A stretch of DNA of 64,000 nt from an uncultured Bacteroidales bacterium (GCA_944326385.1 CALVDT010000097.1:1-64000); one strand, 5' to 3'. Counted from the first letter of the stretch, positions 10,049-18,511 are shown. Made by a program: numbers and translations. The notes: a model not told the origin generated them from the letters alone.

Positions 10049-11083
10049 ATGGCAAATCTTGATTGGACAAAGCTCGGTTTCGGCTACAGAAAGACGAACA
10101 CCATCCTGAGCTGCAGCTACAAAGACGGTCAGTGGGGCCCGGTAGAAAGCCACACGGATGACAACATAACAATCAGTGCGTACGCAGGCTCACTGCACTA
10201 CAGCATCGAATGTTTCGAAGGGCTCAAGGCATTCAGAGGCGCCGACGGCAAGGTAAGGATATTCAGGCCGGAAGAGAACGCCAGAAGGCTCCAGAGGTCG
10301 GCAAACTACATCGGCATCGCCGCTCCGTCGGAGGAACTCTTCATCGAAATGTGCATCAGGACAGTGAAAGAGAACATCGACTTCCTCCCTCCATACGGGA
10401 CGAACGCTTCCATGTACCTGCGTCCGACCCTGATAGGGACCAACCCGCAGCTCGGTGTGAAATCTTCCACAGAATGCCTGTTCATGATGCTCTGCGCCCC
10501 TGTAGGTGCATACACGGGCAGCACTCTGCAGCCTTCATATGCAGTCATCTCAAGAGACTACGACAGGGCTGCTCCAAACGGTACCGGAAGCTACAAGCTT
10601 GGAAGCAACTATGCTGCTTCACTCTATTCGTACAACCTCGCGCACAAGCTCGGTTACGAGGCGGTGCTCTACCTCGACCCGCTCCACCACCAGTATATAG
10701 ATGAATACAATTCATCGAACTTCTTCGCCATCAGAGGGAATTCCTATATCACTCCGAAATCCGACACCATCCTCCCTTCCATAACCAACAAGTCACTGGA
10801 GACTGTGGCCAGGGAGCTGGGTATGACTGTGGAAAGACGCCCTGTACCGGTAGAGGAGCTTTCCACTTTCGAAGAAGTGGGAGAATGCGGTACGGCAGTG
10901 GTCATCACCCCGGTCTACCAGATAGATGACAAGCCAGCGCTGGAATCCCCTGAGGTGAAGCCATACTATTTCGGTTCCAAAGACCAGTGCGGTCCCAAGA
11001 GCCTGAAACTCTACAAGATGATACGCGGCATTCAGGACGGGGAGATAGAGGATCCGTTCGGCTGGTGCATATTCGTCGACTGA
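10049..11083 (+). CDS. ilvE: Branched-chain amino acid aminotransferase
   Basis: Catalyses the last, reversible transamination in Ile, Leu and Val synthesis. This 344-residue protein is of the larger, eukaryote-like type II BCAT class. The PLP lysine is K183 in SYKLGSNYAAS, preceded by an RPTLIGTNPQLG segment and followed by EYNSSNFFAI. It follows ilvA by 8 nt, forming an ilvA-ilvE pair that is separate from the attenuated leu and ilvDBNC operons. Confidence 0.96.
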   Translation: MANLDWTKLGFGYRKTNTILSCSYKDGQWGPVESHTDDNITISAYAGSLHYSIECFEGLKAFRGADGKVRIFRPEENARRLQRSANYIGIAAPSEELFIEMCIRTVKENIDFLPPYGTNASMYLRPTLIGTNPQLGVKSSTECLFMMLCAPVGAYTGSTLQPSYAVISRDYDRAAPNGTGSYKLGSNYAASLYSYNLAHKLGYEAVLYLDPLHHQYIDEYNSSNFFAIRGNSYITPKSDTILPSITNKSLETVARELGMTVERRPVPVEELSTFEEVGECGTAVVITPVYQIDDKPALESPEVKPYYFGSKDQCGPKSLKLYKMIRGIQDGEIEDPFGWCIFVD

Positions 11084-11120
11084 CCGGGGACGGACAGCAG
11101 TCCGGAACTGATCCTCACCA

Positions 11121-12188
11121 ATGCGAAAGGCTAAGGGAATTGATTTTCAAGTGCCTGGAGGAGAGCGCAAAGTCCTCCTCCATACTTGTTGCGCCCCGTG
11201 CTCGTCAGCTATCATAGAATGTCTGATGGAGCACGGGGTCACTCCTCTGATCTACTACTGCAACCCGAACATCTACCCGGAAGAAGAATATCTGAAGCGC
11301 AAGGATGAATGCTCGGCATACGCCGAATCGCTCGGACTGGAGATTGTGGACGCAGACTACGACCACCGGATGTGGAAAGACAGGATGAAAGGCCTTGAAA
11401 ATGAGCCCGAACGCGGAGCGAGATGTCTGGAATGCTTCAAGCTGAGGCTCGTCTCCGCGGCAGCATACGCACAAAGCCATGGCTACAAGGTCATGACCAC
11501 GACCCTCGCTTCGTCGAGATGGAAGAGCCTCGCACAGATAAACCAGGCAGGCGAATATGCCGCATCCCTGTTTGACGGGGTAACATGGTGGGACAGGAAC
11601 TGGCGGAAAGACGGGCTGCAGGAAAGAAGGAACCAACTTCTGAAGGAGCACGGCTTCTACAACCAGCAATACTGCGGCTGTGAATTCAGCATGGCAAGAT
11701 TGGAAAAAAATCATTACTTTTGCGGCGGAATCACGAAAAAGATGAAAATAGGTATTTGCAGCGATCACGCGGGATTTGATTACAAAGGACGGCTTATCAG
11801 CCACTTGCAGAAGAACGGCTACGAGACTGTGGATTTCGGGACAGATTCTCCTGAAAGCATGGACTATCCCGACACGGCACATCCTCTTGCCAGTGCGGTG
11901 GAGAAAGGTGAGGTAGATGCCGGCATTGCCATGTGCGGGACAGGAAACGGCATGGCCATGACTCTGAACAAGCACCCTGAAATACGGGCAGGTCTGGCAT
12001 GGAACACGGAGATAGGAGAACTTGTGAAAAGACACAACAATGCGAATATCCTCGTCATGCCCGCACGCTTCATTTCCTTTGACGAGGCTGCGGCCATAAC
12101 CGACACCTGGCTCGGCGCTTCATTTGAAGGCGGGAGACATCAGAGAAGAATAGACAAGATTCCGCTCCCGTCAAAAGAGACAAGATAA
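11121..12188 (+). CDS. In-frame fusion: epoxyqueuosine reductase QueH plus ribose-5-phosphate isomerase B
   Basis: A single 355-codon frame. Residues 1-207 are QueH (DUF208), the last step of queuosine tRNA modification, with its cysteine pairs C23/C24 and C27 (HTCCAPCS), C102/C105 (CLECF) and C185/C187 (YCGCEF). Residues 208-355 are a complete RpiB/LacA sugar-phosphate isomerase (SDHAGFD; catalytic-type C272 in MCGTGNGM), which interconverts ribose-5-phosphate and ribulose-5-phosphate. QueH would normally end soon after YCGCEFS; here the frame runs on through MARLEKNHYFCGGITKK into the RpiB methionine at 11742. A good -7 element (11715-11722) lies in that linker, so RpiB may also be made separately. 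The two activities have no obvious metabolic link. Confidence 0.88.
   Translation: MRKAKGIDFQVPGGERKVLLHTCCAPCSSAIIECLMEHGVTPLIYYCNPNIYPEEEYLKRKDECSAYAESLGLEIVDADYDHRMWKDRMKGLENEPERGARCLECFKLRLVSAAAYAQSHGYKVMTTTLASSRWKSLAQINQAGEYAASLFDGVTWWDRNWRKDGLQERRNQLLKEHGFYNQQYCGCEFSMARLEKNHYFCGGITKKMKIGICSDHAGFDYKGRLISHLQKNGYETVDFGTDSPESMDYPDTAHPLASAVEKGEVDAGIAMCGTGNGMAMTLNKHPEIRAGLAWNTEIGELVKRHNNANILVMPARFISFDEAAAITDTWLGASFEGGRHQRRIDKIPLPSKETR
11715..11722 (+). promoter_or_regulatory. Internal -7 element ahead of the RpiB part
   Basis: TACTTTTG followed by C matches TAnnTTTG(C), 19 nt before the RpiB ATG at 11742 and inside the linker codons of the QueH-RpiB frame. No convincing -33 element is seen at 19 nt spacing. 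Confidence 0.45.
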
Positions 12189-12200
12189 ACACTGTACATT

Positions 12201-13148
12201 ATGGACAATACTGATATTGCGCCGCTGGTCCTTGCCAGAGGCGCAATGTTGACTAAAGACATGGACGATTATCCTGCAGGAATAGTGATTCCTGTAGACA
12301 AGCCATACGGATGGACGTCCGCCGATGTAATCAGAAAGATCAAGTTCGCCGCTGTCAGGCATTTCGGGAGGAAGAACCTGAAAGTGGGACATGCAGGGAC
12401 TCTCGATCCTCTGGCTACGGGGATGCTTATAGTGTGCATAGGCAAGGCTACGAAACTGGCGGAGACACTGCAGTCGCACGACAAGGAATACATTGCAGGC
12501 ATCGCATTCGGAGCGACTACTCCATCCTATGACAGGGAAAAGGAGATAGACAGATTCTTCCCTTACGAACATATTACGGAAGAAGCCGTCAGGAATGCGC
12601 TGGACGGTTTTCTCGGGGAGCAGGATCAGGTGGCACCGCTGTTTTCCGCCAAGTCTGTAGAAGGTGTACGTGCATATGAAATCGCACGCAAGATGATGAC
12701 ACGCGGGGAAACTGCAGGGATAGACGATGCCGCTGCAAGCCTCATCCGCACTTCCCGCATCCGCATAGACTCCCTCACCCTCCTTGACTTCACACCCGCC
12801 TCCCTATCCGCATCATCCCCCACCCAGGATGATGACCCAAAGGCAGGAAGGATGACGGAAGTGAGCACTGTCGTCCCCGAAAGGGGGTGTAGTCTGTACG
12901 AACGCAGCCATCCTTCTTGCCCACGGATAAACATCACGGACAACACCAGCCTCAATCTCCCTGAAGCCACCATCCGCATCACATGCACCAAAGGCACCTA
13001 CATCCGCGCCTTTGCCAGAGATCTCGGAGAAGCCCTCGGCAGCGGTGCATATCTTGACAGCCTGATACGCAGCAGGAGCGGAGACTTCAGGATAGAAGAT
13101 GCACTGTCCGTGGAAGAAGTACTTTCGGCACTTGGAAAACATGACTGA
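12201..13148 (+). CDS. truB: tRNA pseudouridine(55) synthase
   Basis: Makes pseudouridine 55 in the T-loop of tRNAs. The catalytic aspartate is D69 in HAGTLDPLATG; KEYIAG, the LFSAKSVEG region and KGTYIRAFARDLG also match the family. At 315 residues it is far longer than the short Bacteroidota TruB. The excess is one stretch, residues about 198-251, between the LTLLDF strand and the LPEATIRITC strand. That segment is Ser/Pro/charged and is encoded by two hairpin-forming inverted repeats (12811-12921), so it looks like a palindromic element captured in frame. It lies at a strand-strand junction, which may explain why the fold tolerates it. The last 8 nt overlap the MATE gene. Confidence 0.93.
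   Translation: MDNTDIAPLVLARGAMLTKDMDDYPAGIVIPVDKPYGWTSADVIRKIKFAAVRHFGRKNLKVGHAGTLDPLATGMLIVCIGKATKLAETLQSHDKEYIAGIAFGATTPSYDREKEIDRFFPYEHITEEAVRNALDGFLGEQDQVAPLFSAKSVEGVRAYEIARKMMTRGETAGIDDAAASLIRTSRIRIDSLTLLDFTPASLSASSPTQDDDPKAGRMTEVSTVVPERGCSLYERSHPSCPRINITDNTSLNLPEATIRITCTKGTYIRAFARDLGEALGSGAYLDSLIRSRSGDFRIEDALSVEEVLSALGKHD
12811..12921. repeat. Palindromic element inserted in frame in truB
   Basis: Two hairpins in tandem. The first is CATCATCC (12811-12818) with GGATGATG (12827-12834), an 8-bp perfect stem. The second has GGCAGGAAGGATG (12842-12854) facing CATCCTTCTTGCC (12909-12921), 12 of 13 paired, enclosing a CCCCGAAAGGGG hairpin. The element adds about 54 codons to truB without a stop or frameshift. 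Confidence 0.65.
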
Positions 13149-14505
13149 TACGGCAGAAATACGTACGTCGGGAAAAGCCCCGGCCTATTCATACAGGCAG
13201 ATATGGACTGTCGCCTACCCTATCCTCATTTCACTCGTGATGGAACAGATGATAGGGATGACGGACACTGCCTTCATGGGCAGGGTTGGGGAAGTGGAGC
13301 TCGGGGCATCGGCTATCGCCGGCATTTTCTATATGGTGGTCTTCATGATCGGTTTTGGATTCAGCATTGGCTCCCAGATCATCATCGCCAGACGCAACGG
13401 TGAAGGGAATTTCAAGGAGACAGGGAATGTTTTCTACCATGGTGTCTGCTTCCTGCTCGGACTGGCGGCGCTGCTGGTCCTGCTGTCGGAAATCTTCTCG
13501 CCCTGGCTCATGGGGAAAATGGTATCCTCGCCTGAAATAGCGGAAGCGTCTCTCGACTACGTGAAGTGGAGGCTTCCTGGACTGTTCTTTGCATATGTCA
13601 CCGCCATGTTCAGGGCGTTCTACGTAGGGACGACCCAGACAAGGACATTGACATTGAACTCGATAACGATGGTCCTGGCGAATATCGTGTTCAACTGGAT
13701 ACTCGTCTTCGGCAAATTCGGCATTCCCGCTCTCGGCATAACCGGGGCGGCCATAGGCTCGACATTGGCGGAACTTGTCTCGCTGATATTCTTCATCGTC
13801 TATACCGTAGCGAAGACGGACTGCAAGAAATACGGTCTGGACGGGTTCCGCGGATTCCGGTTCAGCAAACTGGGGAACATCCTCTCCGTATCGGTCTGGA
13901 CCATGATACAGAATGCCGTCTCTCTGTCCACATGGCTTATCTTCTTCCTTTTCATCGAGCATCTCGGAGAGCGGTCGCTTGCCATTTCAAATATAATCAG
14001 GAATGTGTCCGGACTGATCTGGATGGTGCTTACAGCCTTTTCCTCGACCTGCAGTTCCCTGGTCAGCAACATCATCGGGAACGGCCATCCTGACGCGGTG
14101 AAAGGCCTGGTGACAAGGATACTCAAGCTCAGCTATGCTGCAGTCGCCGTGATGGTCATAATGATCGCTGTCTTCCCACATGCTGTCCTGAGGATATACA
14201 CGAACATCCCCGAGATAATCGAAGCCTCGGTCCCGTCCCTTCTGGTGCTGTGCAGCGCCTACCTGCTTACCGTGCCGGCGAACATCTTCTTCCAGGCGGT
14301 ATCCGGGACAGGAAACACCAGGACGGCATTCCTTCTGGAGCTTGCCGCACTGCTGATATACATGGTCTATTGCTTCTTCATCATTCATGTCGCCAAGGCG
14401 GACGTCGCCGTCTGCTGGACAGCCGAGCATGTCTATGGCGGGGCGATGATGCTTCTGTGCGGCTCCTATCTGCTGAGCGGGCGATGGAAAAACCGTGTCA
14501 TATGA
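13141..14505 (+). CDS. MATE family multidrug/sodium efflux transporter
   Basis: A 454-residue inner-membrane protein with about 12 hydrophobic helices in two related halves, typical of MATE exporters that expel cationic drugs or metabolites using Na+ or H+ gradients. PILISLVMEQMIGMTDTAFMG is a typical first-helix region. The start is the ATG overlapping the truB stop (ATGACTGA), so translation is probably coupled; an earlier in-frame ATG inside truB is less likely. The substrate cannot be deduced. Its last codons and stop lie in the left copy of the 20-bp direct repeat that bounds the downstream island. Confidence 0.93.
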   Translation: MTDTAEIRTSGKAPAYSYRQIWTVAYPILISLVMEQMIGMTDTAFMGRVGEVELGASAIAGIFYMVVFMIGFGFSIGSQIIIARRNGEGNFKETGNVFYHGVCFLLGLAALLVLLSEIFSPWLMGKMVSSPEIAEASLDYVKWRLPGLFFAYVTAMFRAFYVGTTQTRTLTLNSITMVLANIVFNWILVFGKFGIPALGITGAAIGSTLAELVSLIFFIVYTVAKTDCKKYGLDGFRGFRFSKLGNILSVSVWTMIQNAVSLSTWLIFFLFIEHLGERSLAISNIIRNVSGLIWMVLTAFSSTCSSLVSNIIGNGHPDAVKGLVTRILKLSYAAVAVMVIMIAVFPHAVLRIYTNIPEIIEASVPSLLVLCSAYLLTVPANIFFQAVSGTGNTRTAFLLELAALLIYMVYCFFIIHVAKADVAVCWTAEHVYGGAMMLLCGSYLLSGRWKNRVI

Positions 14506-14508
14506 GCC
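14489..14508 (+). repeat. Left copy of 20-bp direct repeat bounding the island
   Basis: AAAACCGTGTCATATGAGCC, identical to 16522-16541. Here it supplies the last MATE codons and TGA stop. Its TCATATGA core is palindromic, so it gives an ATA-TGA ending on both strands. Confidence 0.85.
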
Positions 14509-14561
14509 GGATATTTTATTTTCACATTACACATTACAAGCCGGTAAAAACTGTAAGAATG

Positions 14562-14592
14562 TTGCAAATGAAGCGATTATTAATTATTTTTG
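14562..14592 (+). promoter_or_regulatory. Promoter for the island lipoprotein genes
   Basis: TTGC (14562-14565), a 19-nt spacer, then TATTTTTG (14585-14592) fits the Bacteroidota -33/-7 pattern. It lies 100 nt upstream of the first island ATG at 14692. Confidence 0.55.
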
Positions 14593-14691
14593 TAGATAAC
14601 AATATCACATAAGTACTGTAACGCTTGAAGTCGGGTGCGTATACACCTGGATTTTCAAAGGTATAATTCACGAATTCTAACTATAAAATAT

Positions 14692-15464
14692 ATGAAACGA
14701 CTGACATCCATTATTCTCTTTCTTCCATTATTATTTGCTTGCATTTCCGAAGATGCCATACATCCAAGCATCAAGTCCGACGAGAAAAGAGCATTTCTGA
14801 TAGAAGAGGCTAAAACAAGTTTCGAGACATTTTATTCAGAGAACGTCGGTAAGCTGTCGCAAAAAAAAGTCCTGTCGTTCAAAAATTGATTGTATCGAAA
14901 AATACCGATAGCGAAATCATTTCCTTTTTCATAGTGAATATGATTCCTTCTGACAAATTCAGCGAATCATCCGTATTCTGTCATCATTATCCGGATTGGT
15001 AATATATACAAGGATTGCCGACAATGCTATTTTCAGAGTCGATAAATTTTTCATTAGACCCTGATCGTCTGGAAGAACTGGCTTTCGATGCACACGTGGA
15101 AGCATACGAAGAATGCGGCATATATGAACTGCCGATTGACGACAAGATAGACATTCTGCTGACAGTCGACTTAGACGATTTGATGAAGGAGAACGGAATA
15201 GAACAAGTCGGCGAAATCATTGAAGGACAGATAGGTTATTATATAGATCATCCTAATGCATTATTAGAAGATACATGGTATATCATTGATCATTGGGATG
15301 ATATTTGGGATACTTTATCCGAATACATAGACAAGCAGAAACAGAATAAGACAAAAGCAGGTCCTATATACGATGAATACGACGTTTACAACCTAATTTT
15401 AGCACCATTAATCGAATATTATGAAGCGAATGTACCTGGTTTCGAAGCTCCGGAACTGCCTTAG
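14692..15464 (+). pseudogene. Decayed surface lipoprotein gene (frameshift plus stop)
   Basis: It opens with an intact lipoprotein signal (LLFACIS) at 14692, but the frame ends at 14889. The adjacent frame is coding-like from just after an A8 run (14861-14868): QKLIVSKNTDSEIISF.. up to a TAA at 15000-15002. The same frame then continues as an open stretch to 15464 (acidic, Asp/Glu/Tyr-rich). One frameshift and one nonsense codon therefore explain all three pieces as one former gene of about 255 codons. The QKLIVSKN-like part resembles a motif I recall from uncharacterised Bacteroidales surface lipoproteins. Alternatives are a short lipoprotein plus an unrelated small gene starting at 15015, or slippage on the A8 run. 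Base composition is AT-rich like the rest of the island. Confidence 0.5.
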
Positions 15465-16509
15465 GTCGATACCTGCATTATTGCTGCTCGGGACAACTGT
15501 ATCGTGCAGCGATAAACAATACGACATCTCGTATGAAGACTTCATCCCTGAAAACCTCCCGTTCGGATCTCATTCGTTCGCATTTGAATCCGACAGCATA
15601 GGTTATGCCGCCAATGTTTTATGGGAAACTGCAAACGGGAGTTTGACACATACAGGCTTCAGCCGAATATCAAAAACTGTAGACAGAGGACGCTCATGGG
15701 TAAAGATAGCTGATGTTCAAGGGTTAATCAGAGAAATATGCTGTACCAGCTCGCATTTATACTATATTCGAAGCATGGATTATGTTTCAACTGATTACGC
15801 ATTATATCGCATGTCTACAACACTGAAAACTCCGGAACTTTTAACAGATACAGAAGATAAAAAATACGGTCTGCATATAGTAAATGATTCAACTATTGTT
15901 TTCCTGGAATCCTACTTGCGCAAAGAAAGCGATTCAATATTTGTATCTAAGAATTCAGGGAAAGACTGGTATAAATTGAACATTCCCGGAAAGTTCATCG
16001 GGAAATCGGGTGTTGATTATGACGGAGAAAATATTTGTCTTACAAGACTAAAAGACGGGGAAAAACAGCTTTTTATTATGAATATTGCAACTAATGAACA
16101 TTATTTCTTTAAGATTAATAATTTATTCAGCATTCAGATAGAAGATGGGCTGTTCGTACGCCATTCTATGCATTATTTCTATCAAGTCAGAGATTCCACC
16201 TTGGAATTCATTTCTTCCCTGAGGTGGCAAAGATTCGGAGGCTCATACCATCCCAAATTTTTAGCTAAAAACGAAGATGTAGTACTTGGTGCATCAACAC
16301 AATATCCAGGTAAAAAAGGCAGAAGAGAGTGTATATATTGCTCTGTAGACAACGGATACCATTGGAAAATATTAAGTCTAAGGGACGGTCGTACCAACGG
16401 TTACGCCAATACTACAATGACGGAAATTCCTGACAAAAAAGGAGTATGTGCCATATATGAAACGGGAGACTCTCTGCACATCATATCTGTCGCCAAACGA
16501 AATAAATGA
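15421..16509 (+). CDS. Lipoprotein with Asp-box (BNR-like) beta-propeller
   Basis: A 362-residue predicted surface lipoprotein. The signal ends at Cys29 (GTTVSC). The mature chain carries repeated Asp-box-like motifs: VDRGRSWVKI (about 87-96), KNSGKDWYKL (about 177-186) and VDNGYHWKIL (about 308-318). These are the S/x-D-x-G-x-x-W loops found in sialidase-like and YCF48-like propellers. Sialidase catalytic residues were not recognised, so an enzyme activity is not claimed; a binding or scaffold role is as likely. The ATG overlaps the preceding open frame by 44 nt. The gene is AT-rich and lies in the direct-repeat-bounded island, suggesting horizontal origin. Confidence 0.75.
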   Translation: MKRMYLVSKLRNCLRSIPALLLLGTTVSCSDKQYDISYEDFIPENLPFGSHSFAFESDSIGYAANVLWETANGSLTHTGFSRISKTVDRGRSWVKIADVQGLIREICCTSSHLYYIRSMDYVSTDYALYRMSTTLKTPELLTDTEDKKYGLHIVNDSTIVFLESYLRKESDSIFVSKNSGKDWYKLNIPGKFIGKSGVDYDGENICLTRLKDGEKQLFIMNIATNEHYFFKINNLFSIQIEDGLFVRHSMHYFYQVRDSTLEFISSLRWQRFGGSYHPKFLAKNEDVVLGASTQYPGKKGRRECIYCSVDNGYHWKILSLRDGRTNGYANTTMTEIPDKKGVCAIYETGDSLHIISVAKRNK

Positions 16510-16521
16510 CACGCCCTCCGG

Positions 16522-16541
16522 AAAACCGTGTCATATGAGCC
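16522..16541 (+). repeat. Right copy of 20-bp direct repeat bounding the island
   Basis: Identical to 14489-14508. On the minus strand this copy provides the final ATA-TGA of the DUF45 peptidase gene. Confidence 0.85.
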
Positions 16542-17418
16542 TGTAGCCTTTCATCTCCCGCTCCATGGTTCTGGAGACCGGGAATTCCGCCCGGCTCTTT
16601 TCAATGCGTCCGGCCAGTCCATCCAGATAAGGATCCCCGCCCGCAGCAAGTCTGGCCATGTCATCTGCACACAGCTTCTCCAGCAATGCATGGAATCGCT
16701 TCCCGTGGTCCCGGAAACTGAGATGAGCCAGTTCGTGAAGCAGGACATAATCGCACAAAGGCTCCGGAAGACGGACGAGATTCAGGTTCAGATTGATGTT
16801 GCCCTTGCCGGAGCAGCTGCCCCAGTTCGAGGAATTGTGCTTGACAGTGACCTTGCCGTATCGGAATCCATACCTTGATGCAAAAAAGGCAAGTCTTTTC
16901 GGCAGGACAAGTTTCGCTTCGCTCCTCATCACCTCCACAAGCACCTTCCTCAAAACTGCGTCAAGTTCAGGCGTGCCTTCATCCGGCAAACTTCCCGGAT
17001 AGGTCAATGTTTTTCTGAATACGGGTCTGGAAAGCGAAAGGAAGATCCTGCCTGTGGACTTTACATCCTCGACGGTTTCGGTATGCTGATGCACCCGGAT
17101 GGATGCAGTGTCCGCTTCTCTGGCAAAGATGATTTCGGAAAGCAGGGTATTCACCACCGAGCCGTCGCGAAGCAGCGGGACAGCCTTTCCTGAATCCTCC
17201 GCTTCGGCAATCTTCATTCTCTGCCTGGCGACGGTACTGATTACCCAGTCCCGTTTGAGCATGAAAAACCTGAGGCCTTCATCGTATGACAAAGACCTCG
17301 GGATAATTACTCTTACCCCGTCGGCAGGATGCACCCTTATGGATATTCTCCTGCTGACGGGACTTTTCACCAGTTTTACAGATCCTATTACCGGATCCGC
17401 ATACTCTTTCTGATGCAC
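16531..17418 (-). CDS. YgjP-like (DUF45) zinc metallopeptidase
   Basis: A 295-residue predicted cytoplasmic metalloprotease of the YgjP/WLM-like DUF45 group. The zinc motif is HELAH (H228, E229, H232) with a third ligand candidate H238 in FRDHGKRF. It is preceded by the family signature WGSCSGKGNINLN (about 199-211). The start appears to be GTG at 17418, 5 nt after the ilvC stop, so the gene is probably translated from the tail of the ilvDBNC transcript. There is no known link between DUF45 proteases and branched-chain amino acid synthesis, and substrates are unknown. Its stop lies in the right copy of the 20-bp repeat. Confidence 0.85.
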   Translation of the reverse strand: MHQKEYADPVIGSVKLVKSPVSRRISIRVHPADGVRVIIPRSLSYDEGLRFFMLKRDWVISTVARQRMKIAEAEDSGKAVPLLRDGSVVNTLLSEIIFAREADTASIRVHQHTETVEDVKSTGRIFLSLSRPVFRKTLTYPGSLPDEGTPELDAVLRKVLVEVMRSEAKLVLPKRLAFFASRYGFRYGKVTVKHNSSNWGSCSGKGNINLNLNLVRLPEPLCDYVLLHELAHLSFRDHGKRFHALLEKLCADDMARLAAGGDPYLDGLAGRIEKSRAEFPVSRTMEREMKGYRLI

Positions 17419-17423
17419 AGGTT

Positions 17424-18473
17424 TTATTTGCTGCGTTCAGGGCGCAGGGACCTTACCGTCTCTCCTGTACGCCAGAGTTCGCTGTCATGCAGCTCCTTGA
17501 GCTCGGCATTCAGTTTCTCGCGGTAGTCAGGCTTGCTGTTCGAATCGATGGATATCCGGGCCTCGTTACCTGTCTTCACGCTGTCATAGAGGTCCTTGAA
17601 TACCGGAAGAGTGGCATCCCTGAACTTCTTCCACCAGTCGAGAGCACCGCGCTGCGCCGTAGTGGAGCAGTTTGCATACATCCAGTCCATTCCGTTCTCT
17701 GCAATCAGAGGCATAAGGCTCTGGCTGAGTTCCTCCACAGTCTCGTTGAAAGCCTCTGAAGGTGTGTGCCCGTTCTCCCTGAGAACCTGGTACTGGGCTG
17801 CAAAGATTCCCTGGATGGCTCCCATCAAGGTACCTCTTTCCCCGGTAAGGTCGGAATATACCTCCCTCTTGAATGTGGTCTCGAACAGATAGCCGGAACC
17901 GACTCCTACTCCGAGGGCAATCACCCTGTCGTATGCCTTTCCTGTAGCATCCTGATAGATGGCATATGAGGAATTGATACCCTTACCCTGGAGGAACAGG
18001 CGGCGGAGCGATGTGCCCGAACCTTTTGGAGCGACCAGGATGACATCCACATCGGCAGGAGGGACAATCCCTGTCTTGTCATTGTAGGTGATACCGAAAC
18101 CATGAGAGAAATAAAGCGCCTTTCCGGCTGTAAGATGCTTCTTCACTGTCGGCCATACCGAAATCTGGCCTGCATCGGAAAGCAGGTATTCTATGATAGT
18201 GCCTTTCTCGCACGCCTCCTCGATATCGAAGAGTGTTTCACCGGGAACCCAGCCGTCCTCGACAGCCTTGTCCCAGCTCTTCGAACCTTTTCTCTGGCCC
18301 ACTATCACGTTGAACCCGTTGTCTTTAAGGTTCAACGACTGTCCAGGGCCCTGTACACCGTAACCGAGGACTGCGATAGTCTCGCCCTTCAATACTTCCC
18401 TTGCTTTTTCAAGCGGAAACTCTGCGCGGGTCACTACATTCTCTTCGACACCGCCGAAATTCATTTTTGCCAT
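17424..18473 (-). CDS. ilvC: Ketol-acid reductoisomerase
   Basis: Second common step of Ile/Val synthesis: Mg2+-dependent alkyl migration and NADPH reduction of acetolactate or acetohydroxybutyrate. The 349-residue chain has the N-terminal Rossmann motif GYGVQGPGQSLNL (about 38-50), the SHGFGITY strand and the knotted C-terminal helical domain (GERGTLMGAIQGIF.., ENGMDWMYANCSTTAQRG). The form is the Bacteroidota variant of about 350 residues. It is fourth in ilvDBNC, 38 nt after ilvN. Confidence 0.97.
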   Translation of the reverse strand: MAKMNFGGVEENVVTRAEFPLEKAREVLKGETIAVLGYGVQGPGQSLNLKDNGFNVIVGQRKGSKSWDKAVEDGWVPGETLFDIEEACEKGTIIEYLLSDAGQISVWPTVKKHLTAGKALYFSHGFGITYNDKTGIVPPADVDVILVAPKGSGTSLRRLFLQGKGINSSYAIYQDATGKAYDRVIALGVGVGSGYLFETTFKREVYSDLTGERGTLMGAIQGIFAAQYQVLRENGHTPSEAFNETVEELSQSLMPLIAENGMDWMYANCSTTAQRGALDWWKKFRDATLPVFKDLYDSVKTGNEARISIDSNSKPDYREKLNAELKELHDSELWRTGETVRSLRPERSK

Positions 18474-18511
18474 AATCCGTTTTACATTGTGCGGCCCATG
18501 CCGCGTTATAA

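Larger units (their letters stand above)
14509..16521. mobile_element. AT-rich island inserted between convergent genes
   Basis: About 2.0 kb with visibly lower GC than both flanks, bounded by a perfect 20-bp direct repeat. Removing it with one repeat copy leaves MATE and the DUF45 peptidase convergent and sharing TCATATGA as overlapping stops, which looks like the ancestral arrangement. Inside are one promoter, a decayed lipoprotein gene and an Asp-box lipoprotein gene. No transposase, integrase or terminal inverted repeats were seen, so the insertion mechanism is unknown. Confidence 0.6.

Noticed and set aside
5597..12188. Stop-codon reassignment as the cause of the two gene fusions
   Set aside because: There is no stop codon of any type at either junction, and TAA, TAG and TGA all end other genes normally in this window.
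13161..13170. ATACGTACGT in the MATE gene as a second invertase site
   Set aside because: Single copy, inside coding sequence, with no inverted partner nearby; likely chance.
15361..16509. Asp-box lipoprotein as a sialidase
   Set aside because: The Asp-box motifs are present but no RIP motif, arginine triad or catalytic Tyr/Glu pair could be assigned.
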